Source of the DNA: Lathyrus oleraceus
Lineage: Eukaryota; Streptophyta; Magnoliopsida; Fabales; Fabaceae
DNA: 64,000 bases
Assembly: GCF_024323335.1 (NCBI RefSeq)
Contig: NC_066585.1
Coordinates: forward strand, 83,812,614 to 83,876,613
Direction of reading: 5' to 3'
Positions 1 through 10,469 of this stretch are shown here, in pieces. The notes beneath the pieces are model-generated. The model saw nothing but the letters and a program-made list of their open reading frames with translations, had not been told where the DNA came from and ran no database searches. The first letter of the stretch is position 1. Every line of letters begins with the position of its first letter. A program made the translations under genes and the position numbers.

Positions 1-166
1 TTAGGGTGATTGCAGGAGTAATAATATTCTGACTCTTCAGTTATATATTTCAAAAACATAAATTTTTTTCCAGTATTGAAGTTACAGCCGCTATGGTCGA
101 AGGCCCTAATAGATAAACCGGGATAGCTTCGCGCTTTTCATTTATGAACTCTTCTAAATCCACTAC

Positions 167-509
167 CTATAATGCTATAGCACCTCTATTTGATAACACT
201 GACAAAATCAATAAAATTAAGCTTGTTTGACAAAAGACATTATGTTAAATTTCCCTGTATACTATATAAATTCGAAACAATTAATCCCCCAAATGAGATT
301 TCTTTTCCATTATTTAATTCAGTTATTCTGCAGGTGGACAACTAACTTGAACTTTTCTAATGTCACACATTTTGTTGTTGTTCAACTTACCTTTGGCATC
401 CCTATTCTTTGAGGGGTCCAGTCCTTTCTGAGCAACTTGTGCCTTGTTGACCTGAAACCGGTGTAACAATCAATTCCTTTGATTTAATAATGCTAAAGAT
501 ACATCGCAA

Positions 510-546
<37 letters not shown>

Positions 547-1651
547 GAAAATTAGGAAACAAAATTAGGTTATATGGCCAGACAGACTTACAGCGTTGAA
601 CAGCTTGACCACTGAAAGAAATCGGTAGTAGTCCGTGTTCATAACAACAGTCAAATCAGTAAAAGGAAATGGAACTCACTAACAAAAATAAAATAGACCT
701 CTATTCAAAAGAAAAAGAAGCTAATTTACCTCCTTTGGTTGCTACACTTATTAGAAACTTTTCGTGTGAGTCCAAATAAGTAGCAGGCTTGACATGTCCC
801 TTTTCTGCTAGCTGTAAAAACCAATAAGATAGAAATTGTCAGACTGATTACCAGATAGATAATATTTTGGGATATGAAAATTGGAGATACACGTAAATTT
901 TAGTACTGATTGGGATATCATTAAAATCAGTCAACTTGAAATTTAAAATTACCATCAGCTTTTCCTTTTTTGCCTCTCCCTTGACCTTGCGCTCTGCCTC
1001 CTCTTCCGCAAGCTTTTCTATAACAAGATTCTTTTGTGCCGACAATACTGGACCCTATAGAGTTCTCCAAGTTTTAAAAAATACCAATTTTCTAATTCTC
1101 TAATTAACATTAGCATGTTGAAAGATCACCTAGCTTACCAACAAGTCATCAGAAACACTCTTCTTTATGATACTCTTGAAGGCCATCTTGAATGCTTTAC
1201 AACCTTCGGTGAATTTGGTAATTCCTGGCTGAATTTCATCGCCGTCTTCTCCTTCATCCTCGGAGAAACTAACTTTCTTATCAGTAACAGACTTCTTCTG
1301 CATTCCCTGTCCTCCTTCATCTTCAGACAACTCTTCATTTTCTATGTCTTCCTCCTTGTGCTTTTTTTTGGTGAAAGATACTACACCTCTAGTCTTCATC
1401 GGTGCAGCACCTCTAGTCTTCAAAGTAGCAGGGGCAGCTGTCTCGTTTTCATCATCATCATCAGAATTATACTCTAGTGCTCGCTTGTGGTAAAGTTTCT
1501 TCATTTTTTGGTCGATTTTAACTTTCCTCTGTCCACGTGGTGGCTGCATCACTTTTGGTTTTTTATTTGACTTTTTGTGGCCTTGGTTCCTACCAAACTT
1601 CCTCTTTCCCAAACCTCTTCCAGATTCAACCACTAGTGTTTCTTCAGCCAT
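167..1651 (-). CDS. RRP15: RRP15-like ribosomal RNA-processing protein, six exons, short C-terminus
   Basis: Nucleolar protein of 60S-subunit assembly (RRP15 family). Exons on the minus strand, placed by reading GT/AG sites: 1139-1651, 953-1054, 730-811, 592-611, 391-451 and 167-198; the 810 nt keep frame and give about 269 residues. The N-terminus is rich in Lys/Arg and acidic stretches (nuclear/nucleolar type). The conserved core follows: ITKFTEGCKAFKMAFKSI, then EKLAEEEAERK, AEKGHVKPATYLDSHEKF and ATKGVVKLFNAVNKAQVAQ, with a 20-nt micro-exon coding VKLFNA. Exon 6 begins VLSNRGAIAL and meets TAG at once. From general family knowledge the C-terminal tail is usually longer, so this looks truncated, or the true last exon lies beyond the left edge. 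Family call is strong; exon 6 is less certain. The start is the first Met of the long first exon. Confidence 0.87.
511..544. repeat. (GA)n microsatellite in an RRP15 intron
   Basis: An uninterrupted run of GA dinucleotides, about 17 units, inside the intron between exons 4 and 5 of the RRP15-like gene. Likely length-polymorphic. Confidence 0.95.
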
Positions 1652-2640
1652 TGAATTGTTTTATGATTCAACCTATATGTCACACATGAAGATATGTCAT
1701 GAGCTGAGCAACTTTATAAATGCAAAACGATGATTTTCAAAGTATTAACAGAAAATAAACAACTCTTTCTAAAAGTCCCAGATCAATGTAGGATTGTGGA
1801 GAAAAATCTTATGGAAATAGAAACAGGATTTAACAGAGATATAGAGATCCAGGGAAAAGAGAGAGAAATTGTTAACTGATCATTGAATTCTTATTTTGGA
1901 CCCAATACATCAACTTCTGTTGACCCAACTTCTTAATTTTAATTAGAGATTATCCTTACTTTCCTCTAAACCTCACTTACAAAATTTAACAATCTTACTA
2001 TTATGTAATTGATGTAAAGATATTTAAATTCAAATCGATTCAAAATAAAAAATCACAAAATCAGAGATAAGATGCAGAGCAAATGTTACAAATTACACAA
2101 ACCAAATATTACACAACAAATAAAATAGAACTATAAAAGCAAGACATTGTTTCAGCAAACCCAGTTCAAAATGCAAGATGCAAGATAAATTAGAGGGACT
2201 GCATAACCTGCAAATAATACACATATCCTTCTAAGGTCTTATGCATCAAGAGTAAAATCTAAGGTCTTTGATGATAAAACCATTATTACTAACAATTGAA
2301 CTTAAGCATAATGATGAATATTGAATAGCAAGCTGTGGTTTCTCTAATTGTTAGTCAGCTACATAATCCATCAACCTTCAAGATAATACATGAAACACAG
2401 AAACATGATAAACAGAGCCAAAAACGAAAAAGCTAATAACGAAAAGTGATTTTGTGACCTTCACTTCTGATTTTGCTTTCCCAAACTTCGATTCTGAACG
2501 AAGGGAATTGAGAGTTACGAGGGTTAGGGTTTTTCAATAATCAGTTCACTGGTTGTATTCACTATTCGCAGTCTTAGGGATCTTCACGAATTAAAAATTG
2601 GAAAATAAAAGAACAAATATGTATCGGATGATGGTGATGG
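1652..2640 (-). promoter_or_regulatory. RRP15 5' leader/promoter with telo-box
   Basis: About 1 kb upstream of the RRP15 start codon. On the minus strand it contains AAACCCTAA at 2523-2533, the telo-box typical of plant ribosomal-protein and ribosome-biogenesis promoters. An AG acceptor lies just before the ATG, at about 1668, so a 5'-UTR intron separating the telo-box-proximal transcription start from the coding exon is plausible but inferred. No other gene is seen here. Confidence 0.5.
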
Positions 2641-3517
2641 ATTCACGATGTAAAATGTTTTACACCGATAATAATATATAGTAATTAATTTCTTTTAGAT
2701 ATGAAGAATTGATTTTGAAGTGTTTGTTTTTTTAAAATAAAATTTATTTTATCTTTATAATTGATTTGACTTGAAGTAATAATTTGTAGTTTTTTTTAGG
2801 AACATTCTGAATGTATTTCTCACATATTTTTGTTTGTTATCATGCCTCCCTGTAGTTGTTATTTTGTAAAAGGATTGACGTAGATGTCTATTTCGTTTTA
2901 TTTATAATTTTTTTTTTGGAGTTTATTACAAAATTTGAATATTCCATTCAACAATTGAAATCCTGAAAAATTTAAGCGGGAAAACGAATTTTGGATAATC
3001 TTTTATTCTTCATAATCATAACTAAAATATCCTTAAACTCTTTCAAAAAATTTATGCATTTTTATTCAAGATTTTTATTTACAAACATAATTCTATTATA
3101 TTTTGACATTAAAAGGTGCAAAATCGTCGGGATTTATAAGTAATGTATATCTATATCATTGATCATCATTTAGATGAGCTGATTTTTCTTTCTGTAATAT
3201 AAAACATATTTCAAATATATTAAATCCGGATTCTTGAAGGATTTATACGGAAATTAAAATTCAAATGCGTTAAATGTTGATTGAAATTGTCTTTTTTTTT
3301 ATTGGTTGCGGGTATAGTGCACTTTGATGTTGTGAACAAAGTTAATGCATCTAAGGATGGTAATTCATAATTACCCCAACAAGTTCTATCTACCATGGGG
3401 TTGGAAAAGAATTTACCAATAAACATGAGTTTGCTTTATGTAAGCATATGGTTAGTATAAAGACCAAAAAAAAAACATGTGCTTCAATGAGGTGTGAAAG
3501 AAAGGGTTAGTATAAAG
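2641..3517. other. AT-rich intergenic DNA, nothing recognised
   Basis: AT-rich sequence with poly-A/T stretches. The only open frames are short and show no family resemblance. Confidence 0.6.
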
Positions 3518-3631
3518 GACATATTAGAAAGTTGAAACGCGATGACACAATGCAGGACATATTAAAAAGTTAAAACGCGATGACACAATGCATGACATAT
3601 TAGAAAGTTGAAACGCGATGACACAATGCAG
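3518..3631. repeat. 38-bp tandem repeat, three copies
   Basis: Three head-to-tail copies of a 38-bp unit starting at 3518, 3556 and 3594. Each contains GACATATTA, AAAACGCG or GAAACGCG, and ATGACACAATGCA, with only a few substitutions between copies. Non-coding minisatellite. Confidence 0.9.
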
Positions 3632-4259
3632 ATGTTCTTTTAAGTTACACTGATACCACAAGACAAATAATACAAGGACATTTAATATAATGTGTGGTGT
3701 ACATAATAATAGTTTGTGATACCCGAACAAAAAATGTTAGAGGTAGTCGCGGAAGGGATCAAATAAGTCAAGGGTGAAGATGCAAAAATTGTCAAACCTT
3801 AGATGTTGACACATTTTTTTATGCATTTTAATTTCCATCTTAAAATGATTCATGGATGTAATGTTAGTTTGATATTTTTATGGATGTAATTCATATACAT
3901 TTTGATGTGTTTTAATGTATATCTAACATTACTTGTATAAACATTAGAACTAAGGTTTTGATTTGTTTGCATATAATAAAATAAGTACTTTCAATTGGTC
4001 TAGTGGGAATCAGACTAAATCTGGATTTCAATATCCAGAAAAAAAATTGTGCTTGTCTGCTTGTGTCTGCTTTGTACATGATAAAAAATTGGGAGAGACC
4101 TTTTGGGGTGAATCTGAATATCAATCTCCAAATTATCCCCGAGACAATAATATATTTGGATGATCCATAATGGTCTAAAACTTATATAAATATGAATAAT
4201 ATATTTTTAACAAACACTCCAAAATGAATCAATATTAGTATATTACATTTGCTTACTTC
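3632..4259. other. Intergenic DNA without recognised gene
   Basis: AT-rich. An open frame of 66 codons (3963-4163, plus) starting MFAYNKISTFNWSSGN has no family I recognise and is probably chance or transposon debris. Confidence 0.5.
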
Positions 4260-4596
4260 AACAATGTGACGTCTCTTTTTGAATTTAGGGTCATAGAGAA
4301 TACCTCTTTTGTAGACCTGAAATCCATACTAAAGAATCTTTTTACACTATATCGACAATAGAAGACTGCCTAAGATCGAGTATCATTCACCCATGATTGA
4401 TAACGAAAGAAATATTAGTTTTAGTAAGTTTGAGCTGAAGAACGATGGAAATGTAAGTGTTATGTGGAGTATATTTCATCGTTACTTAACTAAGGGTCCA
4501 ATCAAGGTGAATGTGACACTTGCGAGATTAACTTACGATATTCTAAAGATAATGACATGTCATGACCCATCTATTGGTGATGAAATGTCAAATTAA
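4260..4596 (+). pseudogene. Mutator-like transposase N-terminal fragment
   Basis: The plus strand first reads VIENTSFVDLKSILKNL. After a frame change it reads ISFSKFELKNDGNVSVMW and IFHRYLTKGPIKVNVTLA before a stop. Phrases of this kind occur in the N-terminal part of plant Mutator-like (MuDR-type) transposases, upstream of the DDE domain. No transposase core or terminal inverted repeat is seen nearby, so this is a short relic with a frameshift. Recognition rests on pattern memory, hence moderate confidence. Confidence 0.45.
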
Positions 4597-4852
4597 TGTT
4601 ATGCTGCATCTAAGTTATTTTATATCTATGTTAGGTTATATTATATATTGTGTGTATGTGATAAAGATCGATGTTAAAGTTATGTTATGAGTTATGTGTA
4701 TGTGATTGATAGAATTGTATTTATTTTTTATTAATTTGTATTTATTTTGATCTGATTTGACATAATTTTAGGTAAAACATAATTACAAATAAATAAATAA
4801 ATAAATACATATTAATACAAAATAAATATATATTCTATCGATGACAACAATC

Positions 4853-5215
4853 GGGTGAATTCAAATTTTAATATTCGGACAAATTTCAAAGACAACATTG
4901 AATTTGTATTATGTGTATATGCATAAGGTGAAATTGAATTTCAATCTTCGGACATACCTACGAGATAACAAAATGTGAATTGTGTGAATTGTGTGTATAT
5001 ATGTGCATAAGGTGAAACTGAATTTCAATCTTCGGACATACCTACGAGATAAGAAAACGTGAATCCTGTGAATTGTGTGTATATATGATAATAAAAGGGT
5101 AAATTCAAATTTCAATATTCAAACAAACTTGCGACTTTGTATTGTATGTGAATTATGGATATAGGCGATACCATAGGGTGAATTCCGATTTTGTTATTCA
5201 AACATATTTTTTAAT
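4853..5215. repeat. Degenerate ~80-bp tandem repeat, about five copies
   Basis: Related blocks start near 4853, 4926, 5010, 5097 and 5176. Each has GGTGAA(A/T)T followed by ATTTCAAT(A/C)TTC and a GTGTATATATG-type spacer. The two central copies are nearly identical and share TTCGGACATACCTACGAGAT; the outer copies are decayed. Non-coding. Confidence 0.75.
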
Positions 5216-5797
5216 TACATTTAGAGTGATTTTGAGATTAGATTTGTAGTCTTACGTATGAATTCGAAATTCCAAGCAGTACAAAAAGGATATTTTCGAA
5301 TTTTCATTAAAGTGGATGAGTAATGATAAAGGTGCCGTGAACAATTCTCCTTCAATAATGTGAAATAATAATTTGCAAGTATAATTGATATAATACTTTA
5401 AGAAAGAAATTTCAAACATCATACTCATACAATGAAATACAGTTAGTTAGGCATAAACGGGACCATTTGAGTTTTGACACAAGGGTCCATTTTCAAACTA
5501 ACAAATTAATGGTTTGAAAAGGGACTGTACATGACACACGAATGATGATTGACCATTAACTAATTCCAACCGAACCACTTCTTCATTAATGTACTTCTTA
5601 AAACAAATTGTCTAATACAAATGCAATGCTTTTGGTAGTGAAATTGAGTATGTGGTAGGACATAAAGTTTCTCCAATAGACGAAACATTGAAAACTGCAT
5701 AGTAAAAATCATCTCCAATAGATCAAACAGGACAACATAACTTCATTTTCCTTTGATTGAATCGACATATCAATGCTTGTGCCCACAATGAGTTTAT
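5216..5797. other. Intergenic DNA and 3' flank of FAAH
   Basis: No gene recognised. The right edge is the 3' side of the FAAH gene: an AATAAA hexamer overlaps and follows the stop codon on the minus strand (about 5791-5797), a candidate polyadenylation signal. Confidence 0.5.
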
Positions 5798-8700
5798 TTA
5801 ATTTTTTCTCAGCAGATCATAAAATATAGCTGGCTTTCTGTATTCTGACAAGCATATACTCTGTCATCATAGCGACACCATAATGTTAGGTTCATAAATT
5901 TGTGGATCACACCACTCAATAACAAAATTTAGTGGTCACACATGTTGTAACGTTACAGTAGCGTTGCTAAATTTTATTAACTTGTAACGCAAGGAACTTA
6001 TTTACCTGCATTGCAAATGCCAAGTGAATCAGTGTTGCTTCAGCCCAAGGCTTTCCTATAAGCTGAAGACCAATTGGTAAACCCAATTTATCATATCCAA
6101 CCTGTGTCATAAAAGATGATTCAGCTGAGTAGTGTAATCAGTAATGTCACAAGTGAGAGTGTAAAAGAAGAGTAGAGTATAATCGGTTATACCGGAACAG
6201 TGACAGCAGGGAGTCCGAGGAAGTTTCCTGCTATGGAATAGCGAATAAGTGCAGCTGAAATAACGGCCACGAACGAATCAGATTTTACGTTACCAACATC
6301 TTTTTAACTAGCATGCACAGCTCTAAGTGTACTGTCAAATCGAATCTATATACCTCCGTTGACATAGTCGAGTTCGCCTGTCTTGAGTGCATCGTTTTGA
6401 ATTTGGTATGCAGTCACACTGTCATGTCATATGTATTAGGCATATGTTACCTAAGAATAAAAACTGTTACATATTAAAAATGTGCTAAGTTTGAGAAAGT
6501 GGAACAAACCCTGTCATTGGCGACACAATCACATCTGCTTTGGAAAATATTTTCTTGTAAAACTGCAATTGACGGTTCCTGTATTCACGAAGCGCGTAAC
6601 TACGAATTAGTCCTTTTGCATGTATGTGTATGAAAACTAAGTCATAAATTACCTCATCTTCTGAGCTTTAATATACTCCATGCTGCTGAAAGCACTATAG
6701 ATGTTAACTGCTACCCTTGCATCCCATCCAAATTCGGCTAATTTTCTGAAGATGTAATTTTGTGATGTCAGTAATCATAACTCTTCTTAATTTAGAGGAA
6801 AATAGAGTAAACTCAAGGGTTTAAAATTCCATACTTATTTCGAAAGGAATCAAGAGCAGTGTGACACTCTGATGCAATTGTTAGATAATGTGCTAGGCGC
6901 ATCTCTTCGATTTCTGGTAAAGTTACATCTTCAATCTTGTATATTTAAAACAAAATTTGCAGGTTAGTAATAAGAAATCACTTTACTCAATGAAAGTTCC
7001 ATTGGTTTTATTAGAAGCTGTTTTGCTCAGAATAGCTTATACATAAATACTTATATGATAAACGCTTATGATATAAGCACTTAATTATGCAGTTTGGGCT
7101 ATATTTTGGTACCTTCCAACCATATTGACCGTGGAGTTTGCTCAGAGCATGAGAACAGCATATTCTGATATCATCACTACAATCATCAAACCACTAATTT
7201 ATGAAATCAGTGGTTAAAGGACATAGCAAATGTTAGAACAGCTTATTTTTTCTAATATATGAATAGAAAAGCAAAAAATATTTATAATAGCATGAAAAGG
7301 TATTTCTGACCTTGTCATACTTTGCCAACTTGATGTCTGATAAGGACTTTGTTAAAGGCAGCAGTGGAAGATTTATCTTGGCCTAAGATATTGCTCAAAA
7401 TACTTTCATTAGTTTACAAATTCACAAGAAAATTGGTATTTTATGAAACGGATAAGTGATCAAAATCACTTGGAATTTGAAAAGAAAAAGTTCTTACAGG
7501 CAAACTAGAGGGCTGATGAGACGGAATTTGGCCGCTGATTGCTGCGTAACTGTAAATATTGAAATTTTAGAATCTGTGAAACCAATGTTAAAACTTACTT
7601 GAAGAAAAAAATATCATGGTAAGGACGAGTACTAACGCGATCAATGAATCCTCAACCGTGCCTGCTAGTATTCCAACCATTCCAACTGTCCAGTTTAGAG
7701 GAAGAACTCTGAATGTAACAAACTATTGTTATTCTAAATCACTACACAACATGACAACGACAATCCTCCCCGAGTATATTTCAATCGAACACTCACCCGT
7801 CATGAGGTATACGGCCAAAAGTCGGTTTTAGACCGACAACACCACAAAGTGCTGCAGGCATCCTTACAGAACCTCCCCCATCGACACCAAGAGCAATAGG
7901 ACACAACCCTGCGGACACCACCGAAGCAGATCCACTGGAAGAACCTCCTGCAATCCTATTGACATCATATGGATTTCTAGAAGCCCTGTGGAGTGTATAT
8001 AAACAGCTAAGCTCTTGTCAATACAAATTCATTAATATATAACTTAGTAGGCAAGGCACCGAAAAATGTAAAAAAAATGTGAATACAAGTACTATAGTAT
8101 ATATAACTCATGGTTTCTTACCCGTAATGTGGATTTATACCGCTAGTTCCCGCGCCAAGTTCATGCATATTAGTCTTTCCAACAAGTATGGCGCCGCATA
8201 ATCTTAAACGCTTAACGCAGCAAGCGTCATCCGTACAAGACCTTTGTTTATGCAGCCATTTTGTACCCCCTACATGACGGACGCCATTTAAAGATGCTCA
8301 AGTCGAGTAGTGAATAGAATTTACGAGCTAACGCATGTCAAATTTTGCACTACCTGTAGTAGGATATGGTAAACAGTCTATTTCATCCTTGACAGCAACA
8401 AGAACTCCATCAAGCACAGAGATAGGTTCCCCTACAAAAAACAACATGCACCAAATTAGTATCAGAACTCAGAAGAAGGTTGGAACACAAGACCTATCCT
8501 TTTGATCTATCGCTTCGATAAAGTACCTTTCTGATACCGAAGAGTTGATTCATTTGCTTGTTTTAGTATATCTTCAACATTGTAGTTGATGAAGAATCCC
8601 ATTTGAAGTGGAGGTTTTGAAGATTCATTAACAGAAGCTATAAATCTTTCTGCAACCATGTTTGGTGTTATATCTTGTGAGGTGTAGGCTCCGAAATAGT

Positions 8701-9445
8701 CCATTATGGTCCACCGATTAAACGAAGCTTTTGTTCCATTAATTGGTTTTTCCAAAGTTGTAGGTAAACAATCTATTGCAAGATGAACTTTTTCTGGTGA
8801 AGTCAAAGCAGAATCCAAGCATTTGATTTCTTGTTCTTTGTGATCTGCTAGATTAAACTCAAAATCATAAACACATTAACACGAAACGAAATTGAGTTAT
8901 GATCATTAAAAGAACCTAGTTGGAAATAACAAACCTTCAAATTGATGTGAGGGAACATAAAGTGGTGATTCTTCTATATCTGCATTTGTAATATGCTGCA
9001 AAAAAGTTGAAGATGTTCTTGAATCAGAACAAAACTTCACGAAAACATAATTTTTCGAACAACTATAGAACAAGATCATACCTTATGAATAAGATTATTT
9101 CTTTTCAACATATACAATAGAAAATTTCCAAATATACTCTCCAACAGCCAACTGAAAATCTTGACCACAATCCCAGCCATGCGCGGAGCTATCATGATCA
9201 TGATTGTTGAATATTACCATTAACGAAGCGAAAAAACATCATAACAAGCTTTCTATAAAAGAAACTATACCAGTACTTTCATGTCATAATCAAATCAAGA
9301 AACTTATATATGAGATGTTAATAAAAAAACTATAAGATTATGAACCTTTAACATTGGCTTGGAGATAGAATTCAGTGCTATCAGGGCCTAAGTTCACATC
9401 TGTCACAGACTTGTAAACCACACCTTTGCTTTTGAAGAAATCCAT
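5798..9445 (-). CDS. FAAH: Fatty acid amide hydrolase (plant FAAH), 18 exons, complete
   Basis: Amidase-signature serine hydrolase that cleaves N-acylethanolamines to ethanolamine and free fatty acid; plant FAAH is membrane-associated. Exons (minus): 9346-9445, 9082-9188, 8935-8995, 8527-8847, 8354-8431, 8122-8269, 7797-7985, 7637-7708, 7498-7549, 7311-7382, 7113-7193, 6835-6935, 6653-6745, 6510-6578, 6354-6418, 6193-6254, 6006-6101, 5798-5860. Every junction is GT/AG, the 1830 nt stay in frame, and the product is about 609 residues, close to the roughly 607 of the Arabidopsis enzyme. Seen: a hydrophobic stretch near residues 39-61; catalytic Lys about 211 in VAVKDEID; cis-Ser about 287 in GGSSSGSA; nucleophile Ser about 311 in DGGGSVR (24 apart, as in the family); C-terminal [16 protein letters not shown] and FYDLL. 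Exon 4 has a TAG-CAG tandem acceptor (one-residue ambiguity). No break seen; probably functional. Confidence 0.95.
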
Positions 9446-9540
9446 TAGTCTAGGGAATTTGTTAATCTTTAGAAGATGAACAGAAAAATGGAAATATATA
9501 TATATATATATAAAATAGATGAACTCGATGTACATATATT
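9446..9540 (-). promoter_or_regulatory. FAAH 5' leader with TA-repeat/TATA region
   Basis: Upstream of the FAAH ATG a run of about seven TA units (about 9498-9513, extending into TAAAAT on the plus strand) sits about 55-70 bp before the start codon, followed on the minus strand by a CT-rich leader. It is a plausible TATA element, but the transcription start is not determinable from sequence. Confidence 0.4.
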
Positions 9541-10469
9541 ACTAATTTTCATAATGATGATTTTGACTTGGATTTGGATTGATAACTACTAGAAAACATG
9601 TCATTTTCATTAACAGTGAGTATTTTGCATGAAAAGAACTAAGAACTCAACATTATATTCCTCTTGCTATTCTTATTCCTGATTATATATACATAGAAGA
9701 ATCCAATGTAAATATATATTTAAAAGCTAGATCATTGCATACAGATTTAGTTTAGTGCATTAAAATTTGAGTGGTCCATTGAAAAAAAAGTTGTTATATA
9801 TAATGGTTCTAGCATTTTTGGGGTTGATTACTAAAAGTCCTATAAATTTCGGCTATTTAATGCTTTAGCCATAGCTCTATGCAAAATTTTCGTTTTAAAT
9901 TAGTGATAAGTTTATTTGGAATAACGATTCTCATCTACTTGGTTGTTGTGGAACCATCTCCTAGAGCCGTCTAAATGAAGTAATGGAGTAGGTTGAATTT
10001 GTAAGATTTGATAATCTTTTCATTTATTTACTTTTCTCTAATAAAGTTGAAGAGATACAAAACAAGATAGTCATTCATTCACCATCACAAAAGATTATTT
10101 GTGATTAATATCTAAATAAGGAAAAATATTTGCACAAGAGTTTCTTTCTTTAAGAATATTGTGGATAAAAATGTCATAATTTTTAATCAGATAACTTAAA
10201 ATCAAAATTAGTTTTTTTTTTTTTTTTAAGTTAGCATAATGATAAAATAGACGGAAAAATGATTATTCTTATTCTTTTTTATGATAAAACAATTATAAAA
10301 TTCTAGTTTAAATAGAGTTACAACAATATTAAGTACAATCAACCTATACCTAATGAAATAATGATAAAATAAGTGAGATAGGAAAGAAATAATGTTGCAT
10401 TAGGACATCACAAAATTGTATGATTATGTGTGATATCCAAAATCTTCTACATTATTCTACACTCTTCCT
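9541..10469. other. AT-rich spacer, possibly the 3' LTR remnant of the adjacent copia element
   Basis: No coding sequence. Next to the copia pol end (10470) the minus strand has a purine-rich stretch (about 10470-10485) followed by TGTAGAATAATG, which could be a polypurine tract and LTR start. If so, the LTR runs leftwards into this spacer, but its end and the partner LTR were not found. Confidence 0.35.

Noticed and set aside
54..166. Open minus-strand frame VVDLEEFINEKREAIPVYLL... right after the RRP15 stop
   Set aside because: In frame with the TAG-ended exon 6 and not similar to the usual RRP15 tail; could be an exon of something else, but too short to support.
1115..1477. 120-codon plus-strand frame opposite RRP15 exon 1
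   Set aside because: Antisense shadow of a conserved exon.
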